Source: Pseudomonadota bacterium (GTDB lineage Bacteria > Desulfobacterota > Desulfobulbia > Desulfobulbales > Desulfurivibrionaceae). From it: a stretch of DNA of 44,434 bases. The stretch covers positions 1 through 44,434 of the forward strand of contig JAHJTI010000194.1 in the NCBI GenBank assembly GCA_018829945.1, given 5' to 3'. Position numbers and translations under genes: made by a program. Of this stretch, positions 1 through 8,319 are shown piece after piece (position 1 is the first letter of the stretch; each line of letters starts with the position of its first letter). A model generated the notes under the pieces. It saw only the letters and a list, made by a program, of their open reading frames with translations, was not told the DNA's origin and searched no databases.

Positions 1-451
1 AGGCCGAAACCGCCATGGCCACGGCAAGATAGGTTTTTCCGGTGCCTGCCGGGCCGATGCCGAAAACAATGTCGTTGGTCCGGATGCTGTCGATGTAGAG
101 CTTCTGGTTGATGCTTTTGGGTGAAACCACCTTTTGCTCTGCGGTGATATACACCTTGTCGAGAAATATTTCTTTGAGGTTTGCCTTGGGAGATGCCTGC
201 AGGATGCGCAGGGCATAGGTAACATCCGAGGGATACAGCGGATAGCCGCAGCGGATCAGCTCATGGAGTTTGTCGATGGCTGAGACCGCAAGTTCCACCT
301 CGTGTTTCGGGCCGTTTACGGTGAGCTGGCTGCCCCGGACCTGGATGCTGACACCGGTTCCCTCCTCAATGGCGGTAAGATTTTTGTTCAGATCGCCATA
401 GACGAGCAGGGCAGTGCTGTTGTCGGCAAGGGCGATTTCGCGTTTGATCAA
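1..451 (-). CDS. PhoH-family ATPase, 3' part missing (N-terminal ~150 residues)
   Basis: PhoH-like P-loop NTPase, a family linked to RNA metabolism and ribosome/RNA quality control in the cytoplasm. The visible part has an N-terminal KH-like region of about 100 residues and then the Walker A motif GPAGTGKT, close to the window edge. The ATPase core beyond that is outside the window. Translation probably starts at a TTG at 451-449. It overlaps the TGA stop of the upstream thiol-oxidoreductase gene, and a GGCGGAG ribosome-binding site lies about 7 bases upstream of it. No ATG or GTG lies close by in this frame. The overlap implies translational coupling with the DsbA-like gene. In many bacteria phoH sits beside ybeY, corC and lnt. 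Here corC and lnt lie 4-6 kb upstream on the same strand and no ybeY is seen between them. Confidence 0.85.
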   Translation of the reverse strand, partial: MIKREIALADNSTALLVYGDLNKNLTAIEEGTGVSIQVRGSQLTVNGPKHEVELAVSAIDKLHELIRCGYPLYPSDVTYALRILQASPKANLKEIFLDKVYITAEQKVVSPKSINQKLYIDSIRTNDIVFGIGPAGTGKTYLAVAMAVSA

Positions 452-1335
452 CGGTGTGCTCCGCCTTTGCTGCGCTTGCTGAGTTCTTGGGTGATCATTT
501 GCTGAAGATCCCTGATGTTCCTTTCTTTCAGGCGACGGCCATTTACGAAAATGGTAGGGGTGCCGCGCACTCCTGCCTGCTGGGCGTTAGCCATGTCGCG
601 TTCGAGGTCCTGCAGGGTGGCCGGAGATTTGGAGTCCCTGTTGAATTTTTCCAGATCAAGGCCAAGCTTTTTGGCAAGCTCAATGTATTTTGCCTCGGAA
701 AGGGTCTTCTGGTTTTCAAAAAGCAGGTCATGGTACTGCCAGAACTTGCCTTGGCGATGGGCGGCCAGAGAGGCAAGAGCTGCACCCTGCGCCTGTTTGT
801 GCATGGTCAGGGGGAACTGTTTGAAAATGACCTTGACGTCCTTGGGATATTTGGCCAGCACTTCTTCAAACAGGGTGCCGACTGTGCCGCAATAGGGGCA
901 TTCAAAGTCACTGAAGGCGACAACGACCACCGGGGCATTTTCCGGGCCGAGAAACGGGTCTCCCTGGGTGTTTAACGGTACGGAAAAATCCAGGGTGAGG
1001 GTCTGGACGGTTTTGCTTTTGTTGCTGGTCAAATAGATCCTGTCGGGAATGTTGGCCGCTTGCAGACCGGAGGAAGCGATGCGGTCCATGGTCGGGTCAA
1101 CGGGTATGGTCTCTTCCAGAATGCCCTTGTCGGAATAAACAAGAAGCTTGCCGCCTTCGGCCAGGACAAAGGTCCATTTGCCGTCCAGCGAAGCGGCAAC
1201 GTCAATAGGTGGTGTCGGAGTTTTCAGGGTGTTGCTCACATCCCAGTCAACTCCGGCCTGGCAGGGTGGTGTCACAATAAGGGTCGCCAAGATCACAGAA
1301 AAACAGCCGAAAAATCGTCGTGCTGTCAGCAGCAT
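448..1335 (-). CDS. DsbA-family periplasmic thiol oxidoreductase
   Basis: Exported disulfide oxidoreductase/isomerase-like protein of 295 residues. An N-terminal signal peptide (about residues 1-26, cleavage likely after CQA) precedes a region of about 90 residues that looks like a short beta-rich stretch. A DsbA-like thioredoxin domain follows, with the redox motif CPYC at about 146-149 and a cis-proline loop (GTPTIF) near 270. I chose the second ATG (1335) as start because the SD sequence AAGGAG directly abuts the first ATG (1344) and lies 9 bases before 1335. A candidate sigma70 promoter lies at 1398-1425. The gene is translationally coupled to phoH downstream. Its substrates cannot be read from the sequence, and no dsbB is nearby. 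Confidence 0.85.
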   Translation of the reverse strand: MLLTARRFFGCFSVILATLIVTPPCQAGVDWDVSNTLKTPTPPIDVAASLDGKWTFVLAEGGKLLVYSDKGILEETIPVDPTMDRIASSGLQAANIPDRIYLTSNKSKTVQTLTLDFSVPLNTQGDPFLGPENAPVVVVAFSDFECPYCGTVGTLFEEVLAKYPKDVKVIFKQFPLTMHKQAQGAALASLAAHRQGKFWQYHDLLFENQKTLSEAKYIELAKKLGLDLEKFNRDSKSPATLQDLERDMANAQQAGVRGTPTIFVNGRRLKERNIRDLQQMITQELSKRSKGGAHR

Positions 1336-1397
1336 TGTGTACATCTCCTTTTTTGAAAATAAAGATACGCTAAATGGAAATACTGTCAGGGGGATAC

Positions 1398-1425
1398 ATT
1401 ATATTGCCCGAAAAAATTACGCAAG
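1398..1425 (-). promoter_or_regulatory. Candidate sigma70 promoter for the DsbA-like gene
   Basis: On the minus strand a CTTGCG -35-like box (1425-1420) is separated by 16 bases from a perfect TATAAT (1403-1398). It lies about 60 bases upstream of the start at 1335. The -10 is strong and the -35 weak. Confidence 0.5.
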
Positions 1426-1470
1426 GATCAGCAGAGGGGTAGCGGAGAAATTTTTAGTCTGCAATTTCAG

Positions 1471-2673
1471 TTAAAGGAGTTCCGCCAGGAGAATGGCCAG
1501 ATGGCGAACTTCCGGTTGTGTCGGTTCACGGTCCAGACCCTGCCGTATATGGATGAGACAGCCTGAGCAGGTGGTGGTTATCAGGTCCGGCGCAGTTTGT
1601 TCCAATTGGTTGAGCAGGCGATTTCTGATTTTTCCCGCTATTTCCGGCTGAGCAAGATGAAACAACCCTCCCTGGCCGCAGCATTGCGGGCCGTCGGGGA
1701 GTTCGGCCAGGCGCAGGCCGGGGATGGCCCGGAGGATGTCCCGGGGCGGGCTGGTGGTTTGGGAGTGAAACCGCAGGTGACAGGGGTCGTGGTAGACAAC
1801 GGTGCGCATCGCGGCTGAATCGGCAAAGCGGAAAGTCGGTTCAGCTTTCATGGCTTGGGCCACAAAGGTTGAAAATTCGACGAGCCGCACGGCAAAGCGC
1901 TCTGCTTTATCCCTCCACTCCGGGTCATCCTCGAAAAGCTGTGGATAGCGGCGTAACTGGCTGTAGCAGGATGCGCAGGAAGTCAGGATGGGCAGGGTGT
2001 TTTCTGAAAATGCCATGATGTTCTGTTTGGCAAGCCGCTGGGCCGTGGCAGTGTCTCCACCATTTTCCGCGGCGAGTCCGCAACAGCTGATCTGTTTTGG
2101 TATGAGCGGGACATCTCCTGTGAATGCGGCGGCTATTTGTTTTGTCGCCGTGATGATTTTCGTGTGCAGATGGGTGGCGTAACAACCGGGGAAAAAAGCC
2201 AGAACCGGCGCTGCGGATTCGTTCTCTGACATTTCCACCAGGGCAGGGTCAGCGGATATCCCTTCTCGTGGCAGGCCAAGGCGCAGACGCAGGCCGCTGT
2301 CGGCCGGCAATAGTTCCAGCAGGGGAAGTCCCAAGGTGGTGATGGTTGCCAGGAGGGTCGGGTTGCCCAAGGCTTTCTGGGTGATGGCCCTGAGCAAGAC
2401 ATGGTGGCCCGCTATTTTTTCCAACTGCTTTCTGGCATCAATAAAACGAGCGGGTGGGTCGAGTCCCCGTGAACAGGCAGAACGGCAGGCACCGCAGAGC
2501 AAACATTGTGAAAGAATCTCTGCAAAGGCGGTTGAGGCCCGGGCTGGGTCAAGGTGTTCCAGAAGGTGCAGTCTGCCCCGGGCCGAATGGGATTCCCGGC
2601 CCGTGGCCTGAAAAACCGGGCAGACCACGGTGCAGGCCCCGCATTTTGCGCACTGGCTTGGTTGTTCCGTCAT
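1471..2673 (-). CDS. GlcF-like iron-sulfur / CCG-domain oxidoreductase subunit
   Basis: Member of the glycolate-oxidase iron-sulfur subunit (GlcF)/LutA family, 400 residues. Two ferredoxin-type 4Fe-4S motifs sit at the N-terminus (CAKCGACTVVCP at about 8-19 and CLLCGACRSAC at about 57-67). Two cysteine-rich CCG domains follow (SCCGLAAENGG with CASC; CCGQGG with CSGC), which usually bind further clusters. The family transfers electrons from a flavin 2-hydroxyacid dehydrogenase (GlcD type) to quinone or another acceptor. No glcD is in the window, so the partner is unknown. The frame opens farther upstream but would run into prfB. ATG 2673, 25 bases after the prfB stop, is preferred although its ribosome-binding site is weak. 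It is probably cotranscribed with prfB. Confidence 0.8.
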   Translation of the reverse strand: MTEQPSQCAKCGACTVVCPVFQATGRESHSARGRLHLLEHLDPARASTAFAEILSQCLLCGACRSACSRGLDPPARFIDARKQLEKIAGHHVLLRAITQKALGNPTLLATITTLGLPLLELLPADSGLRLRLGLPREGISADPALVEMSENESAAPVLAFFPGCYATHLHTKIITATKQIAAAFTGDVPLIPKQISCCGLAAENGGDTATAQRLAKQNIMAFSENTLPILTSCASCYSQLRRYPQLFEDDPEWRDKAERFAVRLVEFSTFVAQAMKAEPTFRFADSAAMRTVVYHDPCHLRFHSQTTSPPRDILRAIPGLRLAELPDGPQCCGQGGLFHLAQPEIAGKIRNRLLNQLEQTAPDLITTTCSGCLIHIRQGLDREPTQPEVRHLAILLAELL

Positions 2674-2698
2674 GTCGCGGACCAGAGGGGGAATGCCA

Positions 2699-3794
2699 TC
2701 ACCGTTGCCACAGCAGATAGGCCTTGATAAACGGATCAAGATTGCCGTCCAAGGTGCTGTCCACGTTGCCCACCTCGAAATTGGTGCGGTGATCCTTGAT
2801 CAACCGATACGGTTGCATCACATAGGAACGGATCTGGCTGCCCCAGGCGATTTCTTTTTTCTCGCCGGAGATTTCCTGGTGCTGTTCTTTTTGCGCGTCG
2901 CGTTCCTTCTCATACAGACGCGCCTTGAGCATTTTCATGGCAGTGTCTTTGTTACGGTGCTGGCTCCGTTCGTTCTGGCACTGGACCACGATGCCGGTGG
3001 GCAGATGGGTAATGCGGATGGCCGAACTGGTTTTGTTGACGTGCTGACCGCCGGCTCCGCTGGCCCGGTAGGTGTCGATGCGCAAATCTTTGTCGTTGAT
3101 ATCCACCTGGATGTCGTCGTCCAACTCCGGGAAGACGAACACCGAGGCAAAGGAGGTGTGTCGCCTCCCGCTGGCGTCGAAGGGGGAAATGCGTACCAGC
3201 CGGTGGATGCCCATCTCCGAACGCAATAATCCGTAGGCGTTATGACCGGTGACCATGATGGTTGCGCTTTTGACCCCGGCCTCGTCCCCGGGCTGCAGAT
3301 CGAGCATCTCGGTGGGGAATTTCTTGGCCTCAGCCCAGCGCAGATACATGCGTAAAAGGATGCTCACCCAGTCCTGAGCTTCGGTGCCGCCCGCGCCGGC
3401 ATGGATGGTGATCATGGCGTTGCTGGCATCGTGCTCGCCGGTGAACATGCACTCAAGTTCCACGGTCCCGACCCGATCAAGAAGCGCGTCCAGAGATTGG
3501 TTCACCTCCTTGAGGGTATCTTCGTCATCTTCGCTCATGCCGAGTTCAAGCAGGAGTTCCGCTTCGTCAAGCTCTGCTTGACATGTGTCCCATTCTTCAA
3601 CAATATTCTGGGCAGCGCCTTGTTCTCGCTGCACCTTTTGGGCGTTTTCCTGGTTGTCCCAGAAACCCGGGGCCAGGGTGAGCTGTTCCAATTCCTGCAA
3701 TCGTTCTCTCTTGTGATCTACCTCAAAGATGCTCCTTCAGGGAGATGAGGCGCCCCTTGAGATCCTGGATTTTCTGTTTGAGTTCCGCAGACAT
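2699..3794 (-). CDS. prfB: Peptide chain release factor 2, with programmed +1 frameshift
   Basis: RF2 terminates translation at UGA and UAA codons on the ribosome. The gene begins at ATG 3794 with an AGGAG ribosome-binding site. It reads 23 codons to an in-frame TGA (3725-3723) and must shift +1 to continue to the stop at 2699, giving a product of about 364 residues, normal for RF2. The long frame holds the stop-codon-recognition SPF motif and the catalytic GGQ motif (SGAGGQHVNKT). A stand-alone reading from the internal TTG at 3700 would lack the N-terminal helix, so the frameshifted form is the real gene. Regulation is autogenous: low RF2 lets the ribosome pause at the TGA and slip. It lies between lnt and the glcF-like gene, all on the same strand. 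Confidence 0.95.
3722..3737 (-). promoter_or_regulatory. prfB programmed +1 frameshift site
   Basis: Read on the minus strand, an internal SD-like AAGGAG (3737-3732) is followed after 3 bases by CTT (3728-3726) and TGA (3725-3723). Slipping by one base skips T3725 and resumes with GAG GTA GAT, which joins the RF2 frame. The SD-to-CTT spacing of 3 and the CTT TGA slip site match the well-known E. coli prfB arrangement. Confidence 0.95.
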
Positions 3795-3809
3795 GGTGTT
3801 CTCCTGAAA

Positions 3810-3895
3810 AAAAAGGTTAAAGGTGAAAGGTGAAAAGCTAAAGGTTGAAAAATCAAACCTTGCGCTTTTAACCTTTAGCCTTGCGCCTGCTTACT
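3810..3895. repeat. Inverted array of AAAGGTT/AAAGGTG-type heptamers at the lnt stop
   Basis: The plus strand shows AAAGGTT, AAAGGTG, AAAGGTG and AAAGCT-like units (about 3812-3850), followed by their reverse complements (CTTTTAACCTTTAGCC and similar, to about 3888). The last lnt codons (Lys-Ala-Lys-Gly-stop) are written by this repeat. A similar array is found at 29307-29441. Confidence 0.75.
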
Positions 3896-5436
3896 CCTGC
3901 GCCCGCCAAGGTCAGGAGTAAGCAAAGCCACGGAAAAAGATACCCCCAGCGGACAAAGAAGGTCAAGCCGTTAAGCAGGGCAACCGGTTGACTCCGGGCG
4001 TATTCGGCAAACAGAGGAGATGTGCCCTGCATCCGGCCGATGGGGTCGATGAAGGTGCTGATTCCGGTGTTGGCTGCACGCACCAGGGCTTTTCGAGTCT
4101 CAACCGCCCGGAATACCGCCATGGCTAGGTGCTGCCTAGGCGCGCTTGAATTTCCAAACCAGGCGTCGTTGGTAAGAGTAACCAGCAGATTCGCTCCTGC
4201 CTGTGCCTGCTGGCGGGATATTTCCGGGAAAATGCTTTCAAAGCAGATCAGTACCCCGATTCGGCTGTTTCGGCAAGACAGGGGTGTGTTCGATTGGCCG
4301 GGAGTAAAGGCGCCCAATGTTTCCACTAGCGGCGAAGCAAACCCCAAGAGACGGCGGAAAGGAATATATTCGCCAAATGGCACAAGGTGCTGCTTGTCGT
4401 AGCGGCCGGTGACCTGTCCGTCCGGAGAAAGAATGAAGGCGCTGTTGGCATAGGAAAGAGGAGATTCGTCCGAGATTTTTTCCCGGTGGGGAGCGCCGGT
4501 GAGAAGAAACGCTTGGTACGGCCTGGTAAGTTCACTGTGCAGCCGAAGGAACAGCGGGTGTTCGTATGGATAAAACGGCAGGGCTGTTTCCGGCCAGACA
4601 ATGAGCTCCGGTTTTTGGACGGTGAAAAGCTCTTGGCTCAACCGGAGGTAGGTGTCAATGGTTTCGCGCTGAAAAGCGGGCTGCCATTTTTGATCCTGAG
4701 GAATATTGCCCTGAACCGCAGCCACTTCCATGTGTTCTGCCTGAGTAATCGCAGCCGGCAGGGTGTGCAGTTTCCAGAAATTATAGGTCGAGGCCATGAG
4801 CATCAGGATGGCCACGCCGGAAATGATCGCAGGAGAATAGGTCTTCTTGCGCCGGAAGAGCGAGGCCCCAAGAGTGAAGATCAGTCCGTTGGTCAGCACC
4901 AGGATAAAGGTGAGGCCATGGTGGCCCGCCAGATCGGCTATCTGGATGAACCAAGGCAGGTCGTACTGGGTGTATGCCAGATCCATCCAGGGAAACCCGG
5001 TGAATAGCAGGCCACGGATCAGGTCGAGCGCCACCCAGCATGCCGGGGCAAAAACGAGCACAGGAAAACGCGGTCCTGTTTTTGCGCAGAGATAGGCAAA
5101 AGCGGCCAGGTAACAACTCATATACAGGGAAAGAAAGAACAGGGCCAGCACTGCAATGGGCAGAGGCACCTGGCCATAGGTGGCCAGGACAATGACAATC
5201 CAATAGAGCAGGGGCAGGTAATAGGCAATTCCGCAGATGAGGCCGAGAAGAGCGGCCCTACGGGGAGGCTGGTTTTCAATCCCCCAGAGGAGGGGGACAA
5301 GCGCCAGCCAGGCAAGCTGAGGCAGGGCAAGGGCTCCCGGAGAGGCGGAAAATAACAGGGCACTGGTCAGCAATGCCAGCAGGCATGCCCTGCCGAAAGG
5401 AATTGTGCTTCCGGTGTGTGGGGACAGGCGGGGCAT
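3868..5436 (-). CDS. lnt: Apolipoprotein N-acyltransferase
   Basis: Lnt adds the third acyl chain to the N-terminal cysteine of lipoproteins in the inner membrane, the last step of lipoprotein maturation. The 522-residue protein has about six hydrophobic segments in its first 225 residues. A nitrilase-like domain follows, with the expected catalytic triad: Glu283 (WPETALP), Lys348 (DKQHLVPFGEY) and Cys398 (LICFES). A last hydrophobic segment lies near the C-terminus. ATG 5436 shares its A with the TGA stop of corC, so the two are translationally coupled. The final four codons fall inside a heptamer repeat, so the C-terminal tail may have been altered by repeat insertion. Confidence 0.93.
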   Translation of the reverse strand: MPRLSPHTGSTIPFGRACLLALLTSALLFSASPGALALPQLAWLALVPLLWGIENQPPRRAALLGLICGIAYYLPLLYWIVIVLATYGQVPLPIAVLALFFLSLYMSCYLAAFAYLCAKTGPRFPVLVFAPACWVALDLIRGLLFTGFPWMDLAYTQYDLPWFIQIADLAGHHGLTFILVLTNGLIFTLGASLFRRKKTYSPAIISGVAILMLMASTYNFWKLHTLPAAITQAEHMEVAAVQGNIPQDQKWQPAFQRETIDTYLRLSQELFTVQKPELIVWPETALPFYPYEHPLFLRLHSELTRPYQAFLLTGAPHREKISDESPLSYANSAFILSPDGQVTGRYDKQHLVPFGEYIPFRRLLGFASPLVETLGAFTPGQSNTPLSCRNSRIGVLICFESIFPEISRQQAQAGANLLVTLTNDAWFGNSSAPRQHLAMAVFRAVETRKALVRAANTGISTFIDPIGRMQGTSPLFAEYARSQPVALLNGLTFFVRWGYLFPWLCLLLTLAGAGVSRRKAKG

Positions 5437-6284
5437 CAGTCGAGTTTGTTCTGTATTTTTACGGTGTGGATGCGGCGCCGATCGGCGGAGACCACTTCAA
5501 AGACCAGGGAGTTGATGAGCATGGTGGAGCCCACCGGCGGTACCCGGTCCAACTGGTGGATGATCAGACCGCCCACCGATTCGTAGGGGCCTTCCGGCAG
5601 GGAAATGCCAAAGAAATCCTCCACCTCCTCGAGGTTGACCTTGGCATCGGTGAGAAGCATGTCCTTGTTCACCACCTTCCAGCGTTTTTCCGCTTTGTCG
5701 TATTCGTCGCGGATTTCGCCGACGATTTCTTCCAGCACGTCTTCCAGTGTCACCAGTCCGCGCACACTGCCGAATTCATCGGTGACAATGGCAAGGTGAC
5801 CTTTCTGGCTCTGGAAATCCTTGAGCAGGTTGACGATCTTGCGGGTGTCGAGCACGAAAAAAGCCGGTTTGACCAGTTCCGAGGCCGCAGGCATGGTGGC
5901 GGCGTTGAGGCAGAAAGGCAGGAGATCCTTGGCATGGAGGATGCCGATGATATTGTCCGGGGAATCCTCATATATGGGAATTCGAGTATACCCTTCGTCG
6001 GTGATCAGCTGGATAAGCTCAGCCGCCGATACCTTTGCCTCGGCGCTGACCATATCGCTTCGGGGAGTCATGATCTCGCGAACCAGAGTGTCTCTGAACT
6101 CCAGAATGGAGCTGATCATTTCCCCTTCTTCGCGGGTGATCAATCCCTGTTCTTCGCCGTCATCGAGAAGGCCCTGTATTTCCTGCTCAATGTCTTCAGT
6201 TGTGTCGGGGGCGCGGTTGATGCCGAAAAAGTTAAGAATACGTTTAAAAGGTGAGTCGCCGGTGTCCGGAGCGGATGTGTCCAT
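5436..6284 (-). CDS. corC: CorC/HlyC-family CBS-pair protein
   Basis: Hemolysin-C/CorC-type protein of 282 residues. A short N-terminal region is followed by two CBS domains (about residues 65-190; REIMTPRSDMV and GLVTLEDVLEEIVGEI are typical signatures) and a C-terminal CorC_HlyC transporter-associated domain (about 200-280). The family is implicated in Mg/Co handling and lies beside lnt in many proteobacteria. Adjacency to lnt with a 1-base overlap supports the call. The ATG at 6284 lacks a clear SD sequence, so the start is less certain than the family. Confidence 0.88.
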   Translation of the reverse strand: MDTSAPDTGDSPFKRILNFFGINRAPDTTEDIEQEIQGLLDDGEEQGLITREEGEMISSILEFRDTLVREIMTPRSDMVSAEAKVSAAELIQLITDEGYTRIPIYEDSPDNIIGILHAKDLLPFCLNAATMPAASELVKPAFFVLDTRKIVNLLKDFQSQKGHLAIVTDEFGSVRGLVTLEDVLEEIVGEIRDEYDKAEKRWKVVNKDMLLTDAKVNLEEVEDFFGISLPEGPYESVGGLIIHQLDRVPPVGSTMLINSLVFEVVSADRRRIHTVKIQNKLD

Positions 6285-6495
6285 GTGGGGGTAAGAGTCC
6301 TATGGGTAAGACAACGGGACCTGGCGCACCATCGAGGGTGAACCCGGCGGTGTCGCACGGTGGGGAAAAGGTTTAGAGCCGTCACAGCTCATTATTCTTG
6401 TTGGCAAGGGCCAGATTCTTATTATCAACGGTTTGTGAAATCGGTTGTAATGCGCACTGGCTAAAGGAAATAGCCGAGGGTGTCAAGAAAAAAAA

Positions 6496-6524
6496 TTGAC
6501 GTTTATCTTTAAAATCGGTATAAG
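6496..6524 (+). promoter_or_regulatory. Strong sigma70-type promoter for the acc cluster
   Basis: TTGACG (6496-6501), 17-base spacer, TATAAG (6519-6524). Transcription would start near 6531, giving a leader of about 310 bases before the biotin carboxylase start. Confidence 0.7.
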
Positions 6525-6537
6525 GGCCACACTTTGA

Positions 6538-6561
6538 CCATGGAAAGCAGGCATTCCATGG
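6538..6561 (+). other. Perfect inverted repeat at the 5' end of the acc leader
   Basis: CCATGGAA and TTCCATGG arms are separated by 8 bases. The repeat lies immediately downstream of the predicted transcription start, so it could act as a 5' stabilising stem or an operator. No T-run follows, so it is not a canonical terminator. Confidence 0.5.
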
Positions 6562-6840
6562 CGAGAATTTCAAAAACAGGTTCACTATACCATAGAACAC
6601 TATGCTGTTTCAACAGATTGCGCTTCACGAAGATGGAGGGCTTTTTCTCCCGGGGGAACTGAGGCGGTCGCAACGAGGCCTAGCTGCCTTGCCGATGCTT
6701 TACTTGCGTTATGAGACCATCGGAATTCACTCTTTTCATTTGCCGCAAAAATTAGTAAAAACTAAAAAATGGAAATAACGGAAACGGCGGAATGATCGTT
6801 CTCTTTTTTTCCTTTTTGTTTTATGGGGAAAAGGTGAACG

Positions 6841-8283
6841 GTGCAGCCTGCCCCGCAACCGATATCGAGGATTCGCTTGAAAGACAAGGTTTTGATTGCA
6901 AATCGGGGCGAGATAGCTCTGCGGATCATGGAGGCCTGTAAAGACCTGGGCCTTGATTATACCGTGATCTACACGGCGGCGGATGAGGAATCCGAACATG
7001 TGCGCCGCAACCTGGACAGCCAGAGCAATGTTCGTCGGGCTTGGCGCGTATCGGCCTATACCGATCCCAATGATATTCTTTCCGTGGCGGATCATACCAA
7101 ATGTACCGCCATCCATCCGGGCTATGGATTTTTTTCCGAGGACTTTCGTTTTGCCCGGCGTGTCACGATCCGCAACCGTCCCTTGACCTTTATCGGTCCG
7201 AAATGGGAAGTGGTCAAGGATCTCGGCGACAAGATCAACACCAAGCGGGTTGCCAACAAGCTGGGAATTCCGACTATTCCCGGCACCGACGGGCCCCTCT
7301 ATAATGAGATGGAGGCCGAAGACATTGCCCTCCATCTCCTCGAGACCCAGGTTGATCAGAAGATCAAGAACCCTTCCATTCTGGTCAAGGCCGCTGCCGA
7401 CGGCGGCGGCATGGGCATCGAAGAAGTCTATCAGATCGAGCATTTCCGGCGCATCTACCGCCAGGTTCAGAATTATGCCAAGCGTCAGTTCGGCGATGGC
7501 GGGGTCCTTATCGAACAGCGGATCCGCGACTTCAATCACCTTGAGGTGCAGCTGGTCTGCAGTCGGCATGGTGAGCGGGTTCATTTCGGCACCCGGAACT
7601 GCACCATTCAGAGCACCGGCCGTCAGAAAAGGCTCGAGGCCGCGCCCGGATTCGATAATTCCTGTTTTACCTACGATTTTGACGGACAGGAGGTGCTGGA
7701 CAAGGTCGTCGAATATTCGCTCAAGCTCGCCGCCCATGTCCGCTACGATAATGTCGGTACCTGGGAGTGGATCGTCACCCGCGACGGCCAGCCTTATCTC
7801 CTTGAGGTCAATACCAGAATTCAGGTGGAGAACGACGTCTCCGCCCGGGTCAGCTACATCAACAACAAGCATCCCAATCTTCTTCGGGAGCAGATCAGGC
7901 TGGCTTTGGGTGACAAGATGGGATACAGCCAGAAAGATATCGTTTCTCGCGGAGCAAGTATCGAATTCCGGATTGTTGCGGAAGACACCGCCCGCGGTTT
8001 TGCTCCCTGGATCGGGACGATCTCCCGGTTCTCCTATCCGCAGTACGACTGGTCAGCGGTTTACAGTCATGTGCCCACCGATCGTTCCTACGCGATTCCC
8101 AGCGAGTATGACCCGAACCTGGCTCTGGCTCTGGTCTGGGGCGACACCGTGGATGAAGCTAAGGAAAGGGGGAAGAAGTTTTTGGCGGAAGTGGCCATCG
8201 AAGGCAGCAACGCTGCGGGTGGTCAGATTATGACCAACCTCCCCTATCTCCAGGAAAACATAGCCAGACTGCTCACCTTTTAA
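6841..8283 (+). CDS. Biotin carboxylase (ATP-grasp), divergent acetyl-CoA carboxylase subunit
   Basis: ATP-dependent carboxylation of carrier-bound biotin, the first half-reaction of acetyl-CoA carboxylase in the cytoplasm. The 480 residues show the biotin-carboxylase N-domain (ANRGEIALRI at 20-29, HPGYGFFSE at 92-100). A modified glycine-rich ATP loop follows (KAAADGGGMG at 183-192), then the metal/catalytic segment EVNTRIQVEN at 322-331. Glu322, Asn324, Arg326 and Glu330 match conserved active-site positions, but the usual QVEH reads QVEN. GTG 6841 is used as start, with GGGGAAAAGG upstream; a downstream TTG at 6877 is an alternative. A fused carboxyltransferase, a biotinyl protein and a biotin ligase follow on the same strand, which supports the role. 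It could serve another acyl-CoA carboxylase. Confidence 0.85.
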   Translation: MQPAPQPISRIRLKDKVLIANRGEIALRIMEACKDLGLDYTVIYTAADEESEHVRRNLDSQSNVRRAWRVSAYTDPNDILSVADHTKCTAIHPGYGFFSEDFRFARRVTIRNRPLTFIGPKWEVVKDLGDKINTKRVANKLGIPTIPGTDGPLYNEMEAEDIALHLLETQVDQKIKNPSILVKAAADGGGMGIEEVYQIEHFRRIYRQVQNYAKRQFGDGGVLIEQRIRDFNHLEVQLVCSRHGERVHFGTRNCTIQSTGRQKRLEAAPGFDNSCFTYDFDGQEVLDKVVEYSLKLAAHVRYDNVGTWEWIVTRDGQPYLLEVNTRIQVENDVSARVSYINNKHPNLLREQIRLALGDKMGYSQKDIVSRGASIEFRIVAEDTARGFAPWIGTISRFSYPQYDWSAVYSHVPTDRSYAIPSEYDPNLALALVWGDTVDEAKERGKKFLAEVAIEGSNAAGGQIMTNLPYLQENIARLLTF

Positions 8284-8319
8284 TGAGCCGGCAGTGTAAA
8301 CGGCGCAGGTAATTACTTT

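Larger units (their letters stand above)
6285..6840. other. 556-bp spacer between divergent corC and the acetyl-CoA carboxylase cluster
   Basis: No convincing gene is visible here. The spacer contains a strong plus-strand promoter (6496-6524), a perfect 8-bp-stem hairpin (6538-6561), a 58-codon ORF without a ribosome-binding site (6602-6778), and a short palindrome TTAGT-AAAA-ACTAA (6752-6765) before the biotin carboxylase gene. Confidence 0.6.

Noticed and set aside
6382-6600. 72-codon minus-strand frame in the corC/acc spacer
   Set aside because: No ribosome-binding site, no recognisable domain, and it crosses the strong plus-strand promoter and hairpin.
6602-6778. 58-codon plus-strand frame before the biotin carboxylase gene
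   Set aside because: No SD sequence and no recognised family. It is kept only as part of the leader finding.
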